Numbered from the stretch's first letter, positions 24,411-33,880 are shown. The stretch is 42,209 nt of DNA from Candidatus Cloacimonadota bacterium (GCA_002402105.1 NVVD01000006.1:1-42209); one strand, 5' to 3'. Notes: generated by a model not told the origin, from the sequence alone. Program-made: numbers and translations.

Positions 24411-25689
24411 ATTTATAAAGCTGATTGAAGTTTTCTGTTTTGCTTGTTAAAGAAAAAGATAAAGAAATAAACTCTTTGAACCAATCTAAGTGTCTGAACC
24501 CGTAGTGTCCGCCATCTTGTAGCATGATTAAATCTTGGCTTCTTTTCATGTAGTTAGCCCAAGCTGCGTTTGCATTTAAAAAGTCATCATCAGCGTTTAG
24601 GATTCTAAAGTTATCATAGCCTGATTTTTTTGCTTGATTTACCCAGTATAATAAATCTCCGTTATTACCAAGTAAGAGCTTTTTAGTTTCTGGTGCATAG
24701 ACATCAAAAAACTTATTGAAGTTCATTTTTCTTTTCCATTTTTTGTATTTTGGGGATAAAGAACCAAGTATTCCACCAGGAATAGAGTTTAGTTTATTTA
24801 CTTTGTCATAAACTTTAATAGATTTAATTAACTCGCTATGAAATCCCTGATATACTGTTAAGCCTTTAGCAGACTCAAGATGGTAGTCGTTTAGCTCACC
24901 GCTTTTTTCGGCTCTACAAAAGCGTTTAAATCTGATTAAAACAGAAACAAGGCTCATACCCATAAATGGCTCTTTGCTTTCTAAGACGATTTTATCTAAG
25001 CGGTCTAATGTACGACCAAAGTTAAAAGGAGCTGACATGATTGTTGAATCATAAAAACCAATTGGGTCATTATGTTTTGCATCTAAAGCACTAATAATTG
25101 CTGTTAAAAATGAGCCAGCACTTACACCAGCGATACGTATTTTTGAACGATCAACTTTATGTTTATCATTTAGTTTTTTAAAAGCTTGTCTAAATGCATT
25201 ATAAATAACTTTTCCTTCGGCTTCAACATCTCCAAGTTTAGCTTTTGGTTTTAAACCAACATAATCTGTTCCCCATGGGTTTGGAGGTGTTATAACGTGA
25301 TAGCCTAGTCTTGTACCTTCATCCATCCATCTTCTTGATTGACCATTGCCTAAGTTTGAAAAGGCTCCTGGGATATAAAATAACAAAGGAGCTTTTTTAA
25401 CATTACCTTTTGAATCTTGTTGTAGTGCTACTTTTAAAGTTAGTGGATCTTTTAATAAATCATCTATTTTAAATTTCCAATCTAATATAGGTACAATGAT
25501 GTTTTTTTCTTTGATATTTGGTTTATGGCAAATACTGCTTAAAGTTGCAGCGAAACCATTTGCAAAAGGATGATCGTATTTATCAGAATGGTTTAAAATT
25601 TCTCTTGACCAACCAGCACTAAAGCTAATACTTGTTAGTAGTAAATTTAATATTAAAAAGTTAAATATCTTGATATTTCTTTGAACCAT
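24409..25689 (-). CDS. Exported alpha/beta hydrolase
   Basis: A 426-residue secreted or periplasmic protein with a signal peptide (hydrophobic 9-24, likely cleavage after SFSAG or SFS). The nucleophile elbow is Gly188-Val-Ser190-Ala-Gly192, in RIAGVSAGSF. A late Asp in NADDDFLNA (about 365) and His in DGGHYGFRH (about 395) complete a plausible Ser-Asp-His triad. PLLFYIPGAFSNLG supplies the oxyanion region. It is probably an esterase or lipase-like enzyme; the substrate is unknown. The ATG is preceded by GGAG. Divergent from the beta-lactamase-fold gene, with 77 bases between starts. Confidence 0.85.
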   Translation of the reverse strand: MVQRNIKIFNFLILNLLLTSISFSAGWSREILNHSDKYDHPFANGFAATLSSICHKPNIKEKNIIVPILDWKFKIDDLLKDPLTLKVALQQDSKGNVKKAPLLFYIPGAFSNLGNGQSRRWMDEGTRLGYHVITPPNPWGTDYVGLKPKAKLGDVEAEGKVIYNAFRQAFKKLNDKHKVDRSKIRIAGVSAGSFLTAIISALDAKHNDPIGFYDSTIMSAPFNFGRTLDRLDKIVLESKEPFMGMSLVSVLIRFKRFCRAEKSGELNDYHLESAKGLTVYQGFHSELIKSIKVYDKVNKLNSIPGGILGSLSPKYKKWKRKMNFNKFFDVYAPETKKLLLGNNGDLLYWVNQAKKSGYDNFRILNADDDFLNANAAWANYMKRSQDLIMLQDGGHYGFRHLDWFKEFISLSFSLTSKTENFNQLYK

Positions 25690-25766
25690 TTTTAAATCTC
25701 CATTTGGTTTTAAATATGTTAGATTAGTTTAGATATCAAAATAAAACTCATATTTGGAGCAATGAA

Positions 25767-26870
25767 ATGAAACCAATATTACATATTTCTATAGTATTGT
25801 ACTGTTTAAGTAACTTTTGGCAAGTCTTTGCAATAAATTTTTCAACGGCTCAATGGGGAGAGAATTTATCTAAATTTAAACTAGGTACTTTTTCAGGTTT
25901 AGACAAATATACTTTTTCAAAAAGTGAGGGATATCAAACAGATAGTTTATTGGTGATTCACAATGATAAAATTATATTTGAAAAGTTTGATAACGGTTAT
26001 AAAAAAAACCAAAAACATCGTATTTGGTCTATATCAAAAAGTATAAGTGCTCTTTTAATTGGTATAGCTATTGAGCAAAAACTTTTAAGTCTTGATGATT
26101 TAGTTCATCAGTATTACCCGATGGTAAATAAAAAATATAGTGATAAATTAAAACTAAAACATTTAATGCAAATGAGCTCTGGTTTTGATTGGAGTGAAGG
26201 TTATGAATCAAACCCATTAAACTCTGATGTGATAAATATGCTTTACATTAATCAACATATAGATATGGCTACTTATACAGCAAGCAGAAGTTTTAAATAC
26301 CCTCCTGGTAAAACATTTCACTACTCAAGTGGTGAAACAAATTTGATTATGGGTATTTTAAAAAAAACAATGAACAAAAAAAAATATGATAATTATCCAT
26401 GGGAAAAGTTATTTGACCCTATTGGTATAAAAACAGCAACTTGGCAAAGAGATTTATCAGGTACTTTTGTTGGGTCGTCGTATTTATTTATGAGTCCTCA
26501 AGATTTAGCACGAGTTGCTTATTTAGTATTACATCAAGGTATGTGGAACAATAAACAAATTGTTTCAAAGTCTTTCATTGAATATCTTTTTAATTTAGCC
26601 CCTTCTATATTAAGTACAGTATTAAAAGGTAAAGATCATAATGATAGCTATGGTGCTCAATGGTGGTTAAACAAAGATATAAAAAGTAAAAAAAAGAAAC
26701 GTAGCTTTAAATCAGCCCCAGAAGATACAATACTTGGCTTAGGACATCATGGTCAACTTATGATAATTATTCCGAGTGAAGATTTGATTATTATTAGATA
26801 TGCCTCTGACAAAGATGGCCGAATAGATATAGATAAAATGCTTTCTTTAGTGTTAAAGGCAATCAAATGA
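25767..26870 (+). CDS. Serine hydrolase of the beta-lactamase/PBP-like family (class C fold)
   Basis: A 367-residue exported protein with an N-terminal signal sequence (about 4-23). The catalytic SxxK is Ser88-Ile-Ser-Lys91 in IWSISKSI; the Tyr motif is in FHYSSGET (about 186-193, where YxN reads YSS); a GHHGQ near 332 takes the KTG/HxG position. These features fit EstB/NylB-type esterases and 6-aminohexanoate-dimer hydrolases more than true beta-lactamases. GGAG lies 8 bases before the ATG. The stop overlaps the start of the next small gene (ATGA), so the pair is translationally coupled. Confidence 0.88.
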   Translation: MKPILHISIVLYCLSNFWQVFAINFSTAQWGENLSKFKLGTFSGLDKYTFSKSEGYQTDSLLVIHNDKIIFEKFDNGYKKNQKHRIWSISKSISALLIGIAIEQKLLSLDDLVHQYYPMVNKKYSDKLKLKHLMQMSSGFDWSEGYESNPLNSDVINMLYINQHIDMATYTASRSFKYPPGKTFHYSSGETNLIMGILKKTMNKKKYDNYPWEKLFDPIGIKTATWQRDLSGTFVGSSYLFMSPQDLARVAYLVLHQGMWNNKQIVSKSFIEYLFNLAPSILSTVLKGKDHNDSYGAQWWLNKDIKSKKKKRSFKSAPEDTILGLGHHGQLMIIIPSEDLIIIRYASDKDGRIDIDKMLSLVLKAIK

Positions 26871-27169
26871 AAAAGAGAAAGATCATCATTATAATACTTA
26901 TTATTACAGTTTTTATTGGATGGAAAGCTTATTTAAGCCTAGACTTTAGAAGAGTTATCCCAAGCTCATTTGCTATGGAATTTTGCTCTTGCTATTTTGT
27001 TGAAAAACAGAGCGAAAAACATTGTGAGTGGTACTCATCTCAAATTATACCAGTTAGCAAATATCATGTTGATGAAGATAAAAAAGCAATTAAAGCATAT
27101 GGTTTACATGAAGAGGCTTTAGCTATTTTTAAAAGTGAACGATTTGGTTGTGAGTTACAGCCTAAATAA
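26867..27169 (+). CDS. Small Cys-rich membrane-anchored protein
   Basis: A 100-residue protein of unknown family. An N-terminal anchor at about 4-20 is followed by a soluble part with four Cys (EFCSCYFV, KHCEW and GCELQ), enough for two disulfides or a small metal site. It overlaps the upstream serine-hydrolase gene by 4 bases, which suggests a partner or chaperone for that exported enzyme (inference). Confidence 0.7.
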   Translation: MKKRKIIIIILIITVFIGWKAYLSLDFRRVIPSSFAMEFCSCYFVEKQSEKHCEWYSSQIIPVSKYHVDEDKKAIKAYGLHEEALAIFKSERFGCELQPK

Positions 27170-27198
27170 TAGGATGTATCAATAAATAGGGAGATGTT

Positions 27199-28695
27199 AT
27201 GGATGGACGTCCATTTGAAAATAAGAATCAAATTTTTGTCATATTACCTACAGATTTTAACCTATTGTCAGAAATAGAAATACAAGAAGTCTTAGGTTAC
27301 CGTAAACTACTTGAAGCAAACCGCTTTGCAATCGAGGGAGAATTAGGAGCTAAACTGGTTTTTGATCAAGAACCTAATATACCTAATTGCTCAAAATGGT
27401 ATATTGGTCCTTATAGCTGTAATCCTGAAATCTCAAAATTGGGTTTAACCGAACCTAGCTACCCTCAACTATTTTTAGATCGACACAAATCGATTTTAGT
27501 CACACATGGAAAATCAGTTAATGAAGTAATGGAATGTTTTAGTTATCTTCGATCTCTGATTGGGTTTAAAGGAGGGATTTGGGATATTAAAGATTGTTCC
27601 TCTACTGAAGAAGCAATTGAAAGAGTAAAAAGAGAAGTTAAAATCTCTTATCCTTCATTTAAATTAAGAAATTTATGTTGGGATGAAATTTGTGAGAAAC
27701 ATATACCTTTAGTAAGAAACTCATCAGATCCTATTCCAGCTTTTCAAAGTTGGTTAGCCGAATTAAATGACGCTCACACTTGGGTACGTCCATTTCCACC
27801 TCATGGTGAATTACCTTATGATCTTTGTGTTAAAGATAATATTGGAATCTTTTATCAAGTACCCACAAATTCTTTAGGGTGGAAACTAGGTGTTCGTTCA
27901 GGCTACGAACTTCTTAATCAACCCTATAAAGAATGTTGGAATAGAACGGCTGCCAGTATTCATTCCAAACCTTGGGTTGTAGGAAAAAGAATATTAAGTT
28001 CAATAACTGGGACTAAAAGGAAACTAAAAGCAAAATCACCTGAGGGTAAAATTATTGTTTGGGAAGAAGAGCCTACTATTGATAGATGGAATCCAACAAT
28101 AACCTGGAAAAAGTTAAATAAAAATAATGGTTATATTCGAGTTCAAGCATGGATATTAGGAAAAGATATAGAAAATATATTCGATAGAGCTTTAGAAGAT
28201 TTTAAGGATTGCTCTAAATTAATTATTGACTTGCGAGCTAACCCCGGTGGTAATCTGACTTTAGCACATCAAATTAGAAATAGGTTTCTTAAAAAAGAAA
28301 AAACTATCGGTTATATTCAAAATACACTCCCCAATGGGAGTCTTTCTAAAAAGCACTCTCTACTTGGTTATCTTGCTCCTCCTAAAAAGAGATGGAATAA
28401 AAAAGTTGTTTTTATAACTGATGCTCTAACTTATTCCTCAAGTGAAGATGTATTGTTAGGATTACAGGGTCAAGAAAATATTAAAGTAATTGGGCAAAAA
28501 TCTGGTGGAGGAAGTGGACGCGTACGTATAATTCGATTACTTCCTGGATACAGACTAACTATCAGTACCGCATTAACTTTTGATGTTAAAGGAAATTGCG
28601 TTGAAAATTCAGGAATCCAATTAGATTATGAGTATAATATAAATAGTATTGGTGAAAATGATAAGCAATTATTTCTATTTGCAATGAATTTATAA
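27199..28695 (+). CDS. S41-family (tail-specific type) peptidase without signal peptide
   Basis: A 498-residue protein. A PDZ-like region at about 205-290 precedes the S41 catalytic core: LIIDLRANPGGN at about 341-352, TDALTYSSSEDVLLGL at about 406-421 with the nucleophilic Ser in YSSSED, and GGGSGRVRIIRLLPG further on. Most Ctp/Tsp enzymes are periplasmic, but no signal sequence is visible, so it may be cytoplasmic or use a non-classical route. AGGGAG gives a good ribosome-binding site. Codon choice looks a little less A/T-biased than in neighbours (several CGT, CGC and GGG codons), which could mean recent acquisition. Possible substrates include C-terminally exposed proteins. Confidence 0.82.
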   Translation: MDGRPFENKNQIFVILPTDFNLLSEIEIQEVLGYRKLLEANRFAIEGELGAKLVFDQEPNIPNCSKWYIGPYSCNPEISKLGLTEPSYPQLFLDRHKSILVTHGKSVNEVMECFSYLRSLIGFKGGIWDIKDCSSTEEAIERVKREVKISYPSFKLRNLCWDEICEKHIPLVRNSSDPIPAFQSWLAELNDAHTWVRPFPPHGELPYDLCVKDNIGIFYQVPTNSLGWKLGVRSGYELLNQPYKECWNRTAASIHSKPWVVGKRILSSITGTKRKLKAKSPEGKIIVWEEEPTIDRWNPTITWKKLNKNNGYIRVQAWILGKDIENIFDRALEDFKDCSKLIIDLRANPGGNLTLAHQIRNRFLKKEKTIGYIQNTLPNGSLSKKHSLLGYLAPPKKRWNKKVVFITDALTYSSSEDVLLGLQGQENIKVIGQKSGGGSGRVRIIRLLPGYRLTISTALTFDVKGNCVENSGIQLDYEYNINSIGENDKQLFLFAMNL

Positions 28696-28824
28696 ATTAG
28701 AATCTATTCTTCAAATGAAAAGGAATAGAATTAGTAACCATATTTGCTTGCAAAGTTTATTGTGTCTCGATTTTTTAGGATAGTTGTATCTATATCAAAA
28801 AGCTTTCTTCTCTTATGTGAGACG

Positions 28825-31800
28825 TTATGACAACATAGATTTAAGCGACCTATAATCAGTTTTACCAGTACCAAGTAATGGTATTTGCTCTACTTTTATA
28901 GACTTGTTAAGTCTACCAACATTAGAAAAACCTGCTTCTTTTAATAAAGTATTACCCTCATCAACAGTAATATCCAAACTTGAAAAAAGACACATGATCG
29001 GTCTTTCTCCTTCAATTTCTAGGGCTTCGATGGCAACTATAGGCCCCTCTTCACCAGCAGGCCATTTATCAACAAGTACTGACTCCATAGCAGGAATAGA
29101 TATCATCTCACCAGCAATTTTAACAAAACGCTTTAAACGGCCAGCTAAAATTAGATTGTCCTTTTTATCTAAATACCCTAAATCACCTGTGTTATACCAA
29201 GATTCACCATCAACTTCAATAAATGGGTTTGGTGCATTTTCACCGATGTAACCATCAAATACGCTTGTACCTTTAACGATGATTAATCCTCTTTCACCTT
29301 GAGGTAATAGTTTACTTTTAGTATCAATATCAACAATTTTGACTGTTACTGCATCAACTGCTATTCCGACTCCTGCTCTCTCACGTCCTGGTCTATTTGC
29401 AGAAATCATTGGTGAACATTCAGTGATTCCGTATCCTTCTACTAAAAGTGTATTTTTACAAGTTTTGGTGACTTTATCAAAAAGAGCATCAGGTACTTTT
29501 TCAGCACCAGCAACAATAAACCTTACACTTTGAAGTTGTTCTTTTTTGCCTGCTTTATAAATTGCAGCAGCAAAAGATGGAGTACCGCAAATGATAGTAC
29601 TGCCCCACATATTAATCCCATGAGCTAGTCGTTTTGCCTCTGTAGGATTAGCATAATATGAAAGTTTGATACCAGTAGTTAAAGGTAATATTGTTGTTAT
29701 AGTAAAACCAAATGAATGAAAAGGAGGTAAAAAACCATACATAGCATCATCAGCTTTAAATGGTATGATTTCAAATGTACTAGTAGCATTAGCCAAAATG
29801 TTTTTATGACTTAAAGAGACTCCTTTTGGTACAGTTTCAGAGCCAGAAGTAAATAAAATTACTGCTTCATCCTCTGTTTTAATTTGATTTAGCTTATATT
29901 TTTCTAATAAAAAAGAAGCACTTTTTTTAGATTCAAGAGCGGCTTTGATTTTTTCGAAAATGGTAAACTCTTCTTTTTTAAGGTCTTCTAAAAAAATTAA
30001 CTTATCTTCTAAGCAACCTAAATCAACAGAACCTAATTTATCAACAAACTTTAAAGAAGAAATAACAACGTCAATACCAGATACATTTTGTACATGGTCA
30101 AGATTTCTTGAACCTAAAGTCCAATTGACCATAACTGGCACTTTACCAGCAAAATAACAAGCCATTACAACTAGGGCTGCTCCACAACTAGCAGGTAGCA
30201 TTACACCAATCCTTGGGTTATCTATTTTTCTAAGGTAAGAAGCTATCAATAGTGCAGCTAACTTAGCTTTTTTATTAGATAGAACACCTGTATTATCATC
30301 TGCTATACAGACATGGCTACCTAATCTATCTAATGATAAAAGCATTGCATGAGCAACTGTGTCTGCTTGTGGCATAATTATATCTGGTCTATTAGTATCA
30401 GAAGACCATGCCTCTGGAACTTTAACTTCAAATTCTTCTTCAGAATCTCCGCCTGTAGCAGCAATCTCTACAACAGATGCTACTGTTGTGATAGTAGTTG
30501 CATCAAAATTATTGACTTCAAATATATCTTCTAACCAAATCAAAATTTCAGAACGATCTAAAGAGTCTAATCCTAAGTCATCATTAATGTGGTCATGTAA
30601 ATTAATATCTTTTGGCTCTTTATTTAACATTTTAGAAAATTCTAAAATAACCTTATCAATAATTTCTTGATCAATTGAAGATACATCAATTTCTTCATTT
30701 TTAGATTTTTCTAAGGTTTCTGGGAGCTCTTGATACCAACGACATAAAGAAATAGGGACAATCTCTTGTTTAGTACCTTGGTTATAATAATTTTCTAACC
30801 ATTCGTTTCGAGTATTTTTGTCAGCATCATAAGGAAAATCATTAGGAGCTATCTCTAGTTTTATATGAACAGGTCGTTTTGGAATAAAAAAGAATAAATT
30901 TTTGGTGACAATCTTTAAAACCCTTAATAATAAAGGGCCAGGGTCTGGGGTAATGCCTGCTGTATGAGCAGTAGAAGATAAAGAGCCCCACATACCAGTA
31001 GTGCGTGCTAAAACAACGGTAATATTAGGGTTTGCCTTTAAAATAATATCAACAGCTGATGCACCTTTCATATCTTCAACACCATCTCTCATAAGCCTAC
31101 CAGCAGGATATAATAAAACGTTTTCACCATCTTCTAGACTTTGAGCAGTATCTGTAAAAACTTTATTCATTCGCTTTAGTTTAAAATAACTTGTACCTTG
31201 ATCCATATCAGGGACTGGGATAGCTTTAACAAAGTTTAGTAATTGGTTTAAAATGGGTAAGGTATAAAAAGTTTCTGTTACTAGAGGTTTTATATTTAAG
31301 TGAGCTAGTAAATTACTACCTAAAATTAATGGGTCAAGTTCTGCTGGGTGATTGGGTAAAATTAATAAACCTTTTTTACCCTTTAACTCATCTAATCCTT
31401 CTATTTTTACTTTATATCTTAGATTAACTAATTTTTTCATAAAAAATGCTAGGAGCCTAACAGAGATGATATATCCTTTTTCACTATTTGGTAATAAGGT
31501 TAAAATAGGTAAAATGGAAGCAAAAATAAATAAGCCTATAAAAATAAACTGAGAAGTTTCATTCAGTATTTGAACTTTTAATAACCCTCCAACTACTATT
31601 CCAACAGCAAAACAAAAAAATGCAACCCAAGCACTTTGAAATGCAGCTCCAGTTCCTTCCTTTTTTTCTACTCCAACTAAACGTAAATATTCAGAGTCAA
31701 TTAAATTAGCGCAGATTCCAAAAAACATACTGAGTATAACAACTAAAAAAGCAGATAATTTAAATAAAAATAGATTTTCTGTGATGATTAGACTTGGATT

Positions 31801-32700
31801 GAAAGCTTTGATTATAAAAGGAAAAGATACCGTCATTAAAAAAAAGAAAAACCCAGCTATAAAAGCTGTAATAAATCGTAGGGATTGAAATCTTGGGGCT
31901 AATATAGAGCCAATTATAGTACCTAATGCTGCAAACCCTAATAAATAGGCGCATTGAGCTGAGGTACCAATATATAGCTTTTCACAATAGGTTGTTATTG
32001 CTAAACTTACGGCACTAGAGCATCCCCAAAGCATTGGTCCAGAAATTAAATAAGCCCAATATTTTGTAAATAAATAAAAACTTTCTTCTACTAGTGTTGA
32101 TGAGCTTTTTTTGAAAGGGACTAAGTCTTCATCAGGAAACTTAACTAAAGAGCCAAAAAAACCTGCTAGTAATAAAGCTATTCCACCTATTTTAGCTCCA
32201 AGTTCTGGGTCAACTCGTTGGTATTCTTCACCAAATATAATACCGATAATCATAGCTACGACAAGCATTACGGTTAAGGTACTATTAATTTGTATAGTTG
32301 TATGTTTACTATATTTAGCAAGTAATGGCACACTAGCCATTTTAGCAGAATTAAAGATGCCTAAAGTTAAACCAATAATAGCTACGTATAACCAAGCAGT
32401 CATAACCCAACCAGAAAGAAAACCTCCAAAAAATAAAGCTCCTGAAATTATTCCAGTAGATAACATAATCAGTCGTTTATTAGTTGATGCAGCTAAGGGA
32501 CCAGATAAAAAGAAAATAAGACTGGGGCCTAAGGTGAAAACAGATGCTACAATTTGCATGATCCATTCTTTTTGAGCAGATATTTGATCGATATTACCAT
32601 TGGCTGCAATGATTGCTAAATGACCAACAATAAAAAACTTTACAAAGCCCATGCCAAAGCTTACAAAAAATGTAGCTAATATTAAGTATAAAAATATCAT
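28825..32700 (-). CDS. MFS-acyltransferase-ACP-acyl-ligase fusion (LplT/Aas-like phospholipid reacylation)
   Basis: A 1291-residue inner-membrane protein with four parts. Residues about 1-410 form a 12-TM major-facilitator transporter like LplT, which flips lysophospholipids. About 425-640 is a PlsC-type acyltransferase (NHPAELDP at about 446-453, the HxxxxD motif). About 680-750 is an acyl-carrier-protein domain with DLGLDSLDRSE, whose Ser (near 710) would carry phosphopantetheine. About 770-1291 is an AMP-forming acyl ligase (LFTSGSETVPKG near 950, GYGITECSP near 1090, GRLKRFVKIAGEMIS near 1185). E. coli splits LplT and Aas and borrows a free ACP. Its start overlaps the tetR stop (ATGA). 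The three catalytic parts are confident; the in-line ACP is well supported by the DSL motif and acidic flanks. Confidence 0.9.
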   Translation of the reverse strand: MIFLYLILATFFVSFGMGFVKFFIVGHLAIIAANGNIDQISAQKEWIMQIVASVFTLGPSLIFFLSGPLAASTNKRLIMLSTGIISGALFFGGFLSGWVMTAWLYVAIIGLTLGIFNSAKMASVPLLAKYSKHTTIQINSTLTVMLVVAMIIGIIFGEEYQRVDPELGAKIGGIALLLAGFFGSLVKFPDEDLVPFKKSSSTLVEESFYLFTKYWAYLISGPMLWGCSSAVSLAITTYCEKLYIGTSAQCAYLLGFAALGTIIGSILAPRFQSLRFITAFIAGFFFFLMTVSFPFIIKAFNPSLIITENLFLFKLSAFLVVILSMFFGICANLIDSEYLRLVGVEKKEGTGAAFQSAWVAFFCFAVGIVVGGLLKVQILNETSQFIFIGLFIFASILPILTLLPNSEKGYIISVRLLAFFMKKLVNLRYKVKIEGLDELKGKKGLLILPNHPAELDPLILGSNLLAHLNIKPLVTETFYTLPILNQLLNFVKAIPVPDMDQGTSYFKLKRMNKVFTDTAQSLEDGENVLLYPAGRLMRDGVEDMKGASAVDIILKANPNITVVLARTTGMWGSLSSTAHTAGITPDPGPLLLRVLKIVTKNLFFFIPKRPVHIKLEIAPNDFPYDADKNTRNEWLENYYNQGTKQEIVPISLCRWYQELPETLEKSKNEEIDVSSIDQEIIDKVILEFSKMLNKEPKDINLHDHINDDLGLDSLDRSEILIWLEDIFEVNNFDATTITTVASVVEIAATGGDSEEEFEVKVPEAWSSDTNRPDIIMPQADTVAHAMLLSLDRLGSHVCIADDNTGVLSNKKAKLAALLIASYLRKIDNPRIGVMLPASCGAALVVMACYFAGKVPVMVNWTLGSRNLDHVQNVSGIDVVISSLKFVDKLGSVDLGCLEDKLIFLEDLKKEEFTIFEKIKAALESKKSASFLLEKYKLNQIKTEDEAVILFTSGSETVPKGVSLSHKNILANATSTFEIIPFKADDAMYGFLPPFHSFGFTITTILPLTTGIKLSYYANPTEAKRLAHGINMWGSTIICGTPSFAAAIYKAGKKEQLQSVRFIVAGAEKVPDALFDKVTKTCKNTLLVEGYGITECSPMISANRPGRERAGVGIAVDAVTVKIVDIDTKSKLLPQGERGLIIVKGTSVFDGYIGENAPNPFIEVDGESWYNTGDLGYLDKKDNLILAGRLKRFVKIAGEMISIPAMESVLVDKWPAGEEGPIVAIEALEIEGERPIMCLFSSLDITVDEGNTLLKEAGFSNVGRLNKSIKVEQIPLLGTGKTDYRSLKSMLS

Positions 32701-33305
32701 AAATTCTCCTGTGGTTTATCTTTTATAAAATCACTTTGGTTTAATCCTATTAATTGAAATAATAAGTCTATTTGTTTTGTTTGAAAGTTTTGACTTGAGA
32801 CTTGTTTTAAGGGTAATAGTTGCATAATACCAAGTCCAAGACCCCAATGTACTAAAGACCAAGATAAAGATTTTGCATTATCTTTGAATGTACTTAATAG
32901 CTTTTCTAGCTCAGAGGCAAATCTTTCAAATGTTATAGCTAATTGTTTTTGTATTTGCTCGGAGTTATTTTGAACGACTAGTTTTTGTAATAACATAAAC
33001 TCTAGGCTTTTATCACTAGGCATTGATGTAAAATTTTTGGTAATAATTTTTAAAGCTTGCTTTGAGTCTTTAGTTACATTAATTAATTCAGACCATTTTT
33101 TAATTTGGTTTTCACGGGCTGATATAATACAATTTAAGATTATATCTTCTTTTTTTTTGAAACATCGATATAAAATCATTTCTTTTATATTGAGTTGGGT
33201 GGCTAACTCTTTTGTTGTTAAAGCAGAAATTCCACCAAGGGCAATGATTTCAGTAGCTTTACTTACAATTTGTATTTGTCTTTCTGAGGTTTTTATTCTT
33301 GTCAT
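32697..33305 (-). CDS. TetR-family transcriptional regulator
   Basis: A 202-residue DNA-binding protein. The N-terminal helix-turn-helix is at about 10-57: IVSKATEIIALGGISALTTKELATQLNI, then MILYRCFKKKEDII. The C-terminal helical ligand domain is unique, as usual in this family. It overlaps the acyl-transfer fusion gene by 4 bases, so it very probably represses its own operon and responds to a lipid-related effector such as acyl-CoA or a fatty acid (inference). An 18-base inverted repeat lies in the promoter directly upstream. No Shine-Dalgarno is present, and the predicted transcription start coincides with the ATG. Confidence 0.9.
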   Translation of the reverse strand: MTRIKTSERQIQIVSKATEIIALGGISALTTKELATQLNIKEMILYRCFKKKEDIILNCIISARENQIKKWSELINVTKDSKQALKIITKNFTSMPSDKSLEFMLLQKLVVQNNSEQIQKQLAITFERFASELEKLLSTFKDNAKSLSWSLVHWGLGLGIMQLLPLKQVSSQNFQTKQIDLLFQLIGLNQSDFIKDKPQENL

Positions 33306-33311
33306 AAATAT

Positions 33312-33340
33312 ATGTTAGTCGATACTAACAATAAATTCAA
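33312..33340 (-). promoter_or_regulatory. Promoter of the tetR-acyltransfer operon, likely leaderless
   Basis: On the minus strand, TTGAAT (33335-33340), a 17-base spacer and TAACAT (33312-33317). Only six bases separate the -10 box from the ATG at 33305, so transcription should begin at or next to the start codon. Confidence 0.5.
33313..33330. promoter_or_regulatory. Inverted-repeat operator candidate for the TetR regulator
   Basis: TGTTAGT, CGAT, ACTAACA: exact 7-base arms with a 4-base centre. It overlaps the -10 box and fills most of the spacer, the classic position for autorepression by a TetR dimer. Confidence 0.65.
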
Positions 33341-33369
33341 TAGTAAAACATAAATAACTTAAATTATTA

Positions 33370-33879
33370 CTATTTTGTCAAAGTCGACAGTTTACTATTT
33401 TTTTCAAAGTGCTTATGTAATCTTAATAGGTCTTCTCCAAATTTTTGTTCAATTACCTTAGTAATTAATGATTGAAATAATTTGGCAAAATAACCTTTTA
33501 CTTGGTAATTAATTTTAACTACAATAAGAGTACTATTTTGACTTTCTTTTAATTTTGTTGAAAAAGTTCCGTGTAAACCCTTTAAAGAAAATGTACCATT
33601 TAAGTTTTTTACATGGTAATCAAGTTTTTCTTGCCGCTCCATAAAATTTAAGATCCCTTTACCTGTCTCAGATTTTTGATCAAATTTTAAAGAAGTAAAG
33701 CCATTAATTACATGATAATCATTCAGAGGATTTTGAAGAAATGTTCTTAAATTATTTTTAGAGTTAAATATTTCAGCTTCTAAAGTAATTTGATCTTTAC
33801 CATCCATAAAGTGAACAATTAAAAAGAGTACTAAACAAAGAGTAAGTATAATAGAAAAAAATTTTTGTAATTTAGACAT
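33370..33879 (-). CDS. Membrane-anchored SRPBCC-like protein
   Basis: A 169-residue protein from the ATG at 33879, one base after the upstream patatin gene's stop; a longer frame would start at 33906 inside that gene. Residues about 3-22 form a membrane anchor. The rest (EAEIFNSKNNLRTFLQNPLNDYHVI, then strands, then a C-terminal helix around FGEDLLRLHKHF) looks like a helix-grip SRPBCC/START-type ligand-binding fold, judged from pattern rather than a motif. Such domains bind lipids or hydrophobic molecules. The position after a phospholipase-like gene fits a role in lipid handling, but the function is unproven. Confidence 0.65.
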   Translation of the reverse strand: MSKLQKFFSIILTLCLVLFLIVHFMDGKDQITLEAEIFNSKNNLRTFLQNPLNDYHVINGFTSLKFDQKSETGKGILNFMERQEKLDYHVKNLNGTFSLKGLHGTFSTKLKESQNSTLIVVKINYQVKGYFAKLFQSLITKVIEQKFGEDLLRLHKHFEKNSKLSTLTK

Positions 33880-33880
33880 A

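Noticed and set aside
30349-30670. Two overlapping plus-strand frames opposite the acyl-transfer fusion
   Set aside because: Antisense shadows of the ACP and ligase linker; low-complexity Ser/Ile-rich products and no ribosome-binding site.
32111-32575. A 154-codon plus-strand frame
   Set aside because: It mirrors the MFS transporter segments on the other strand; composition is that of reversed membrane helices.
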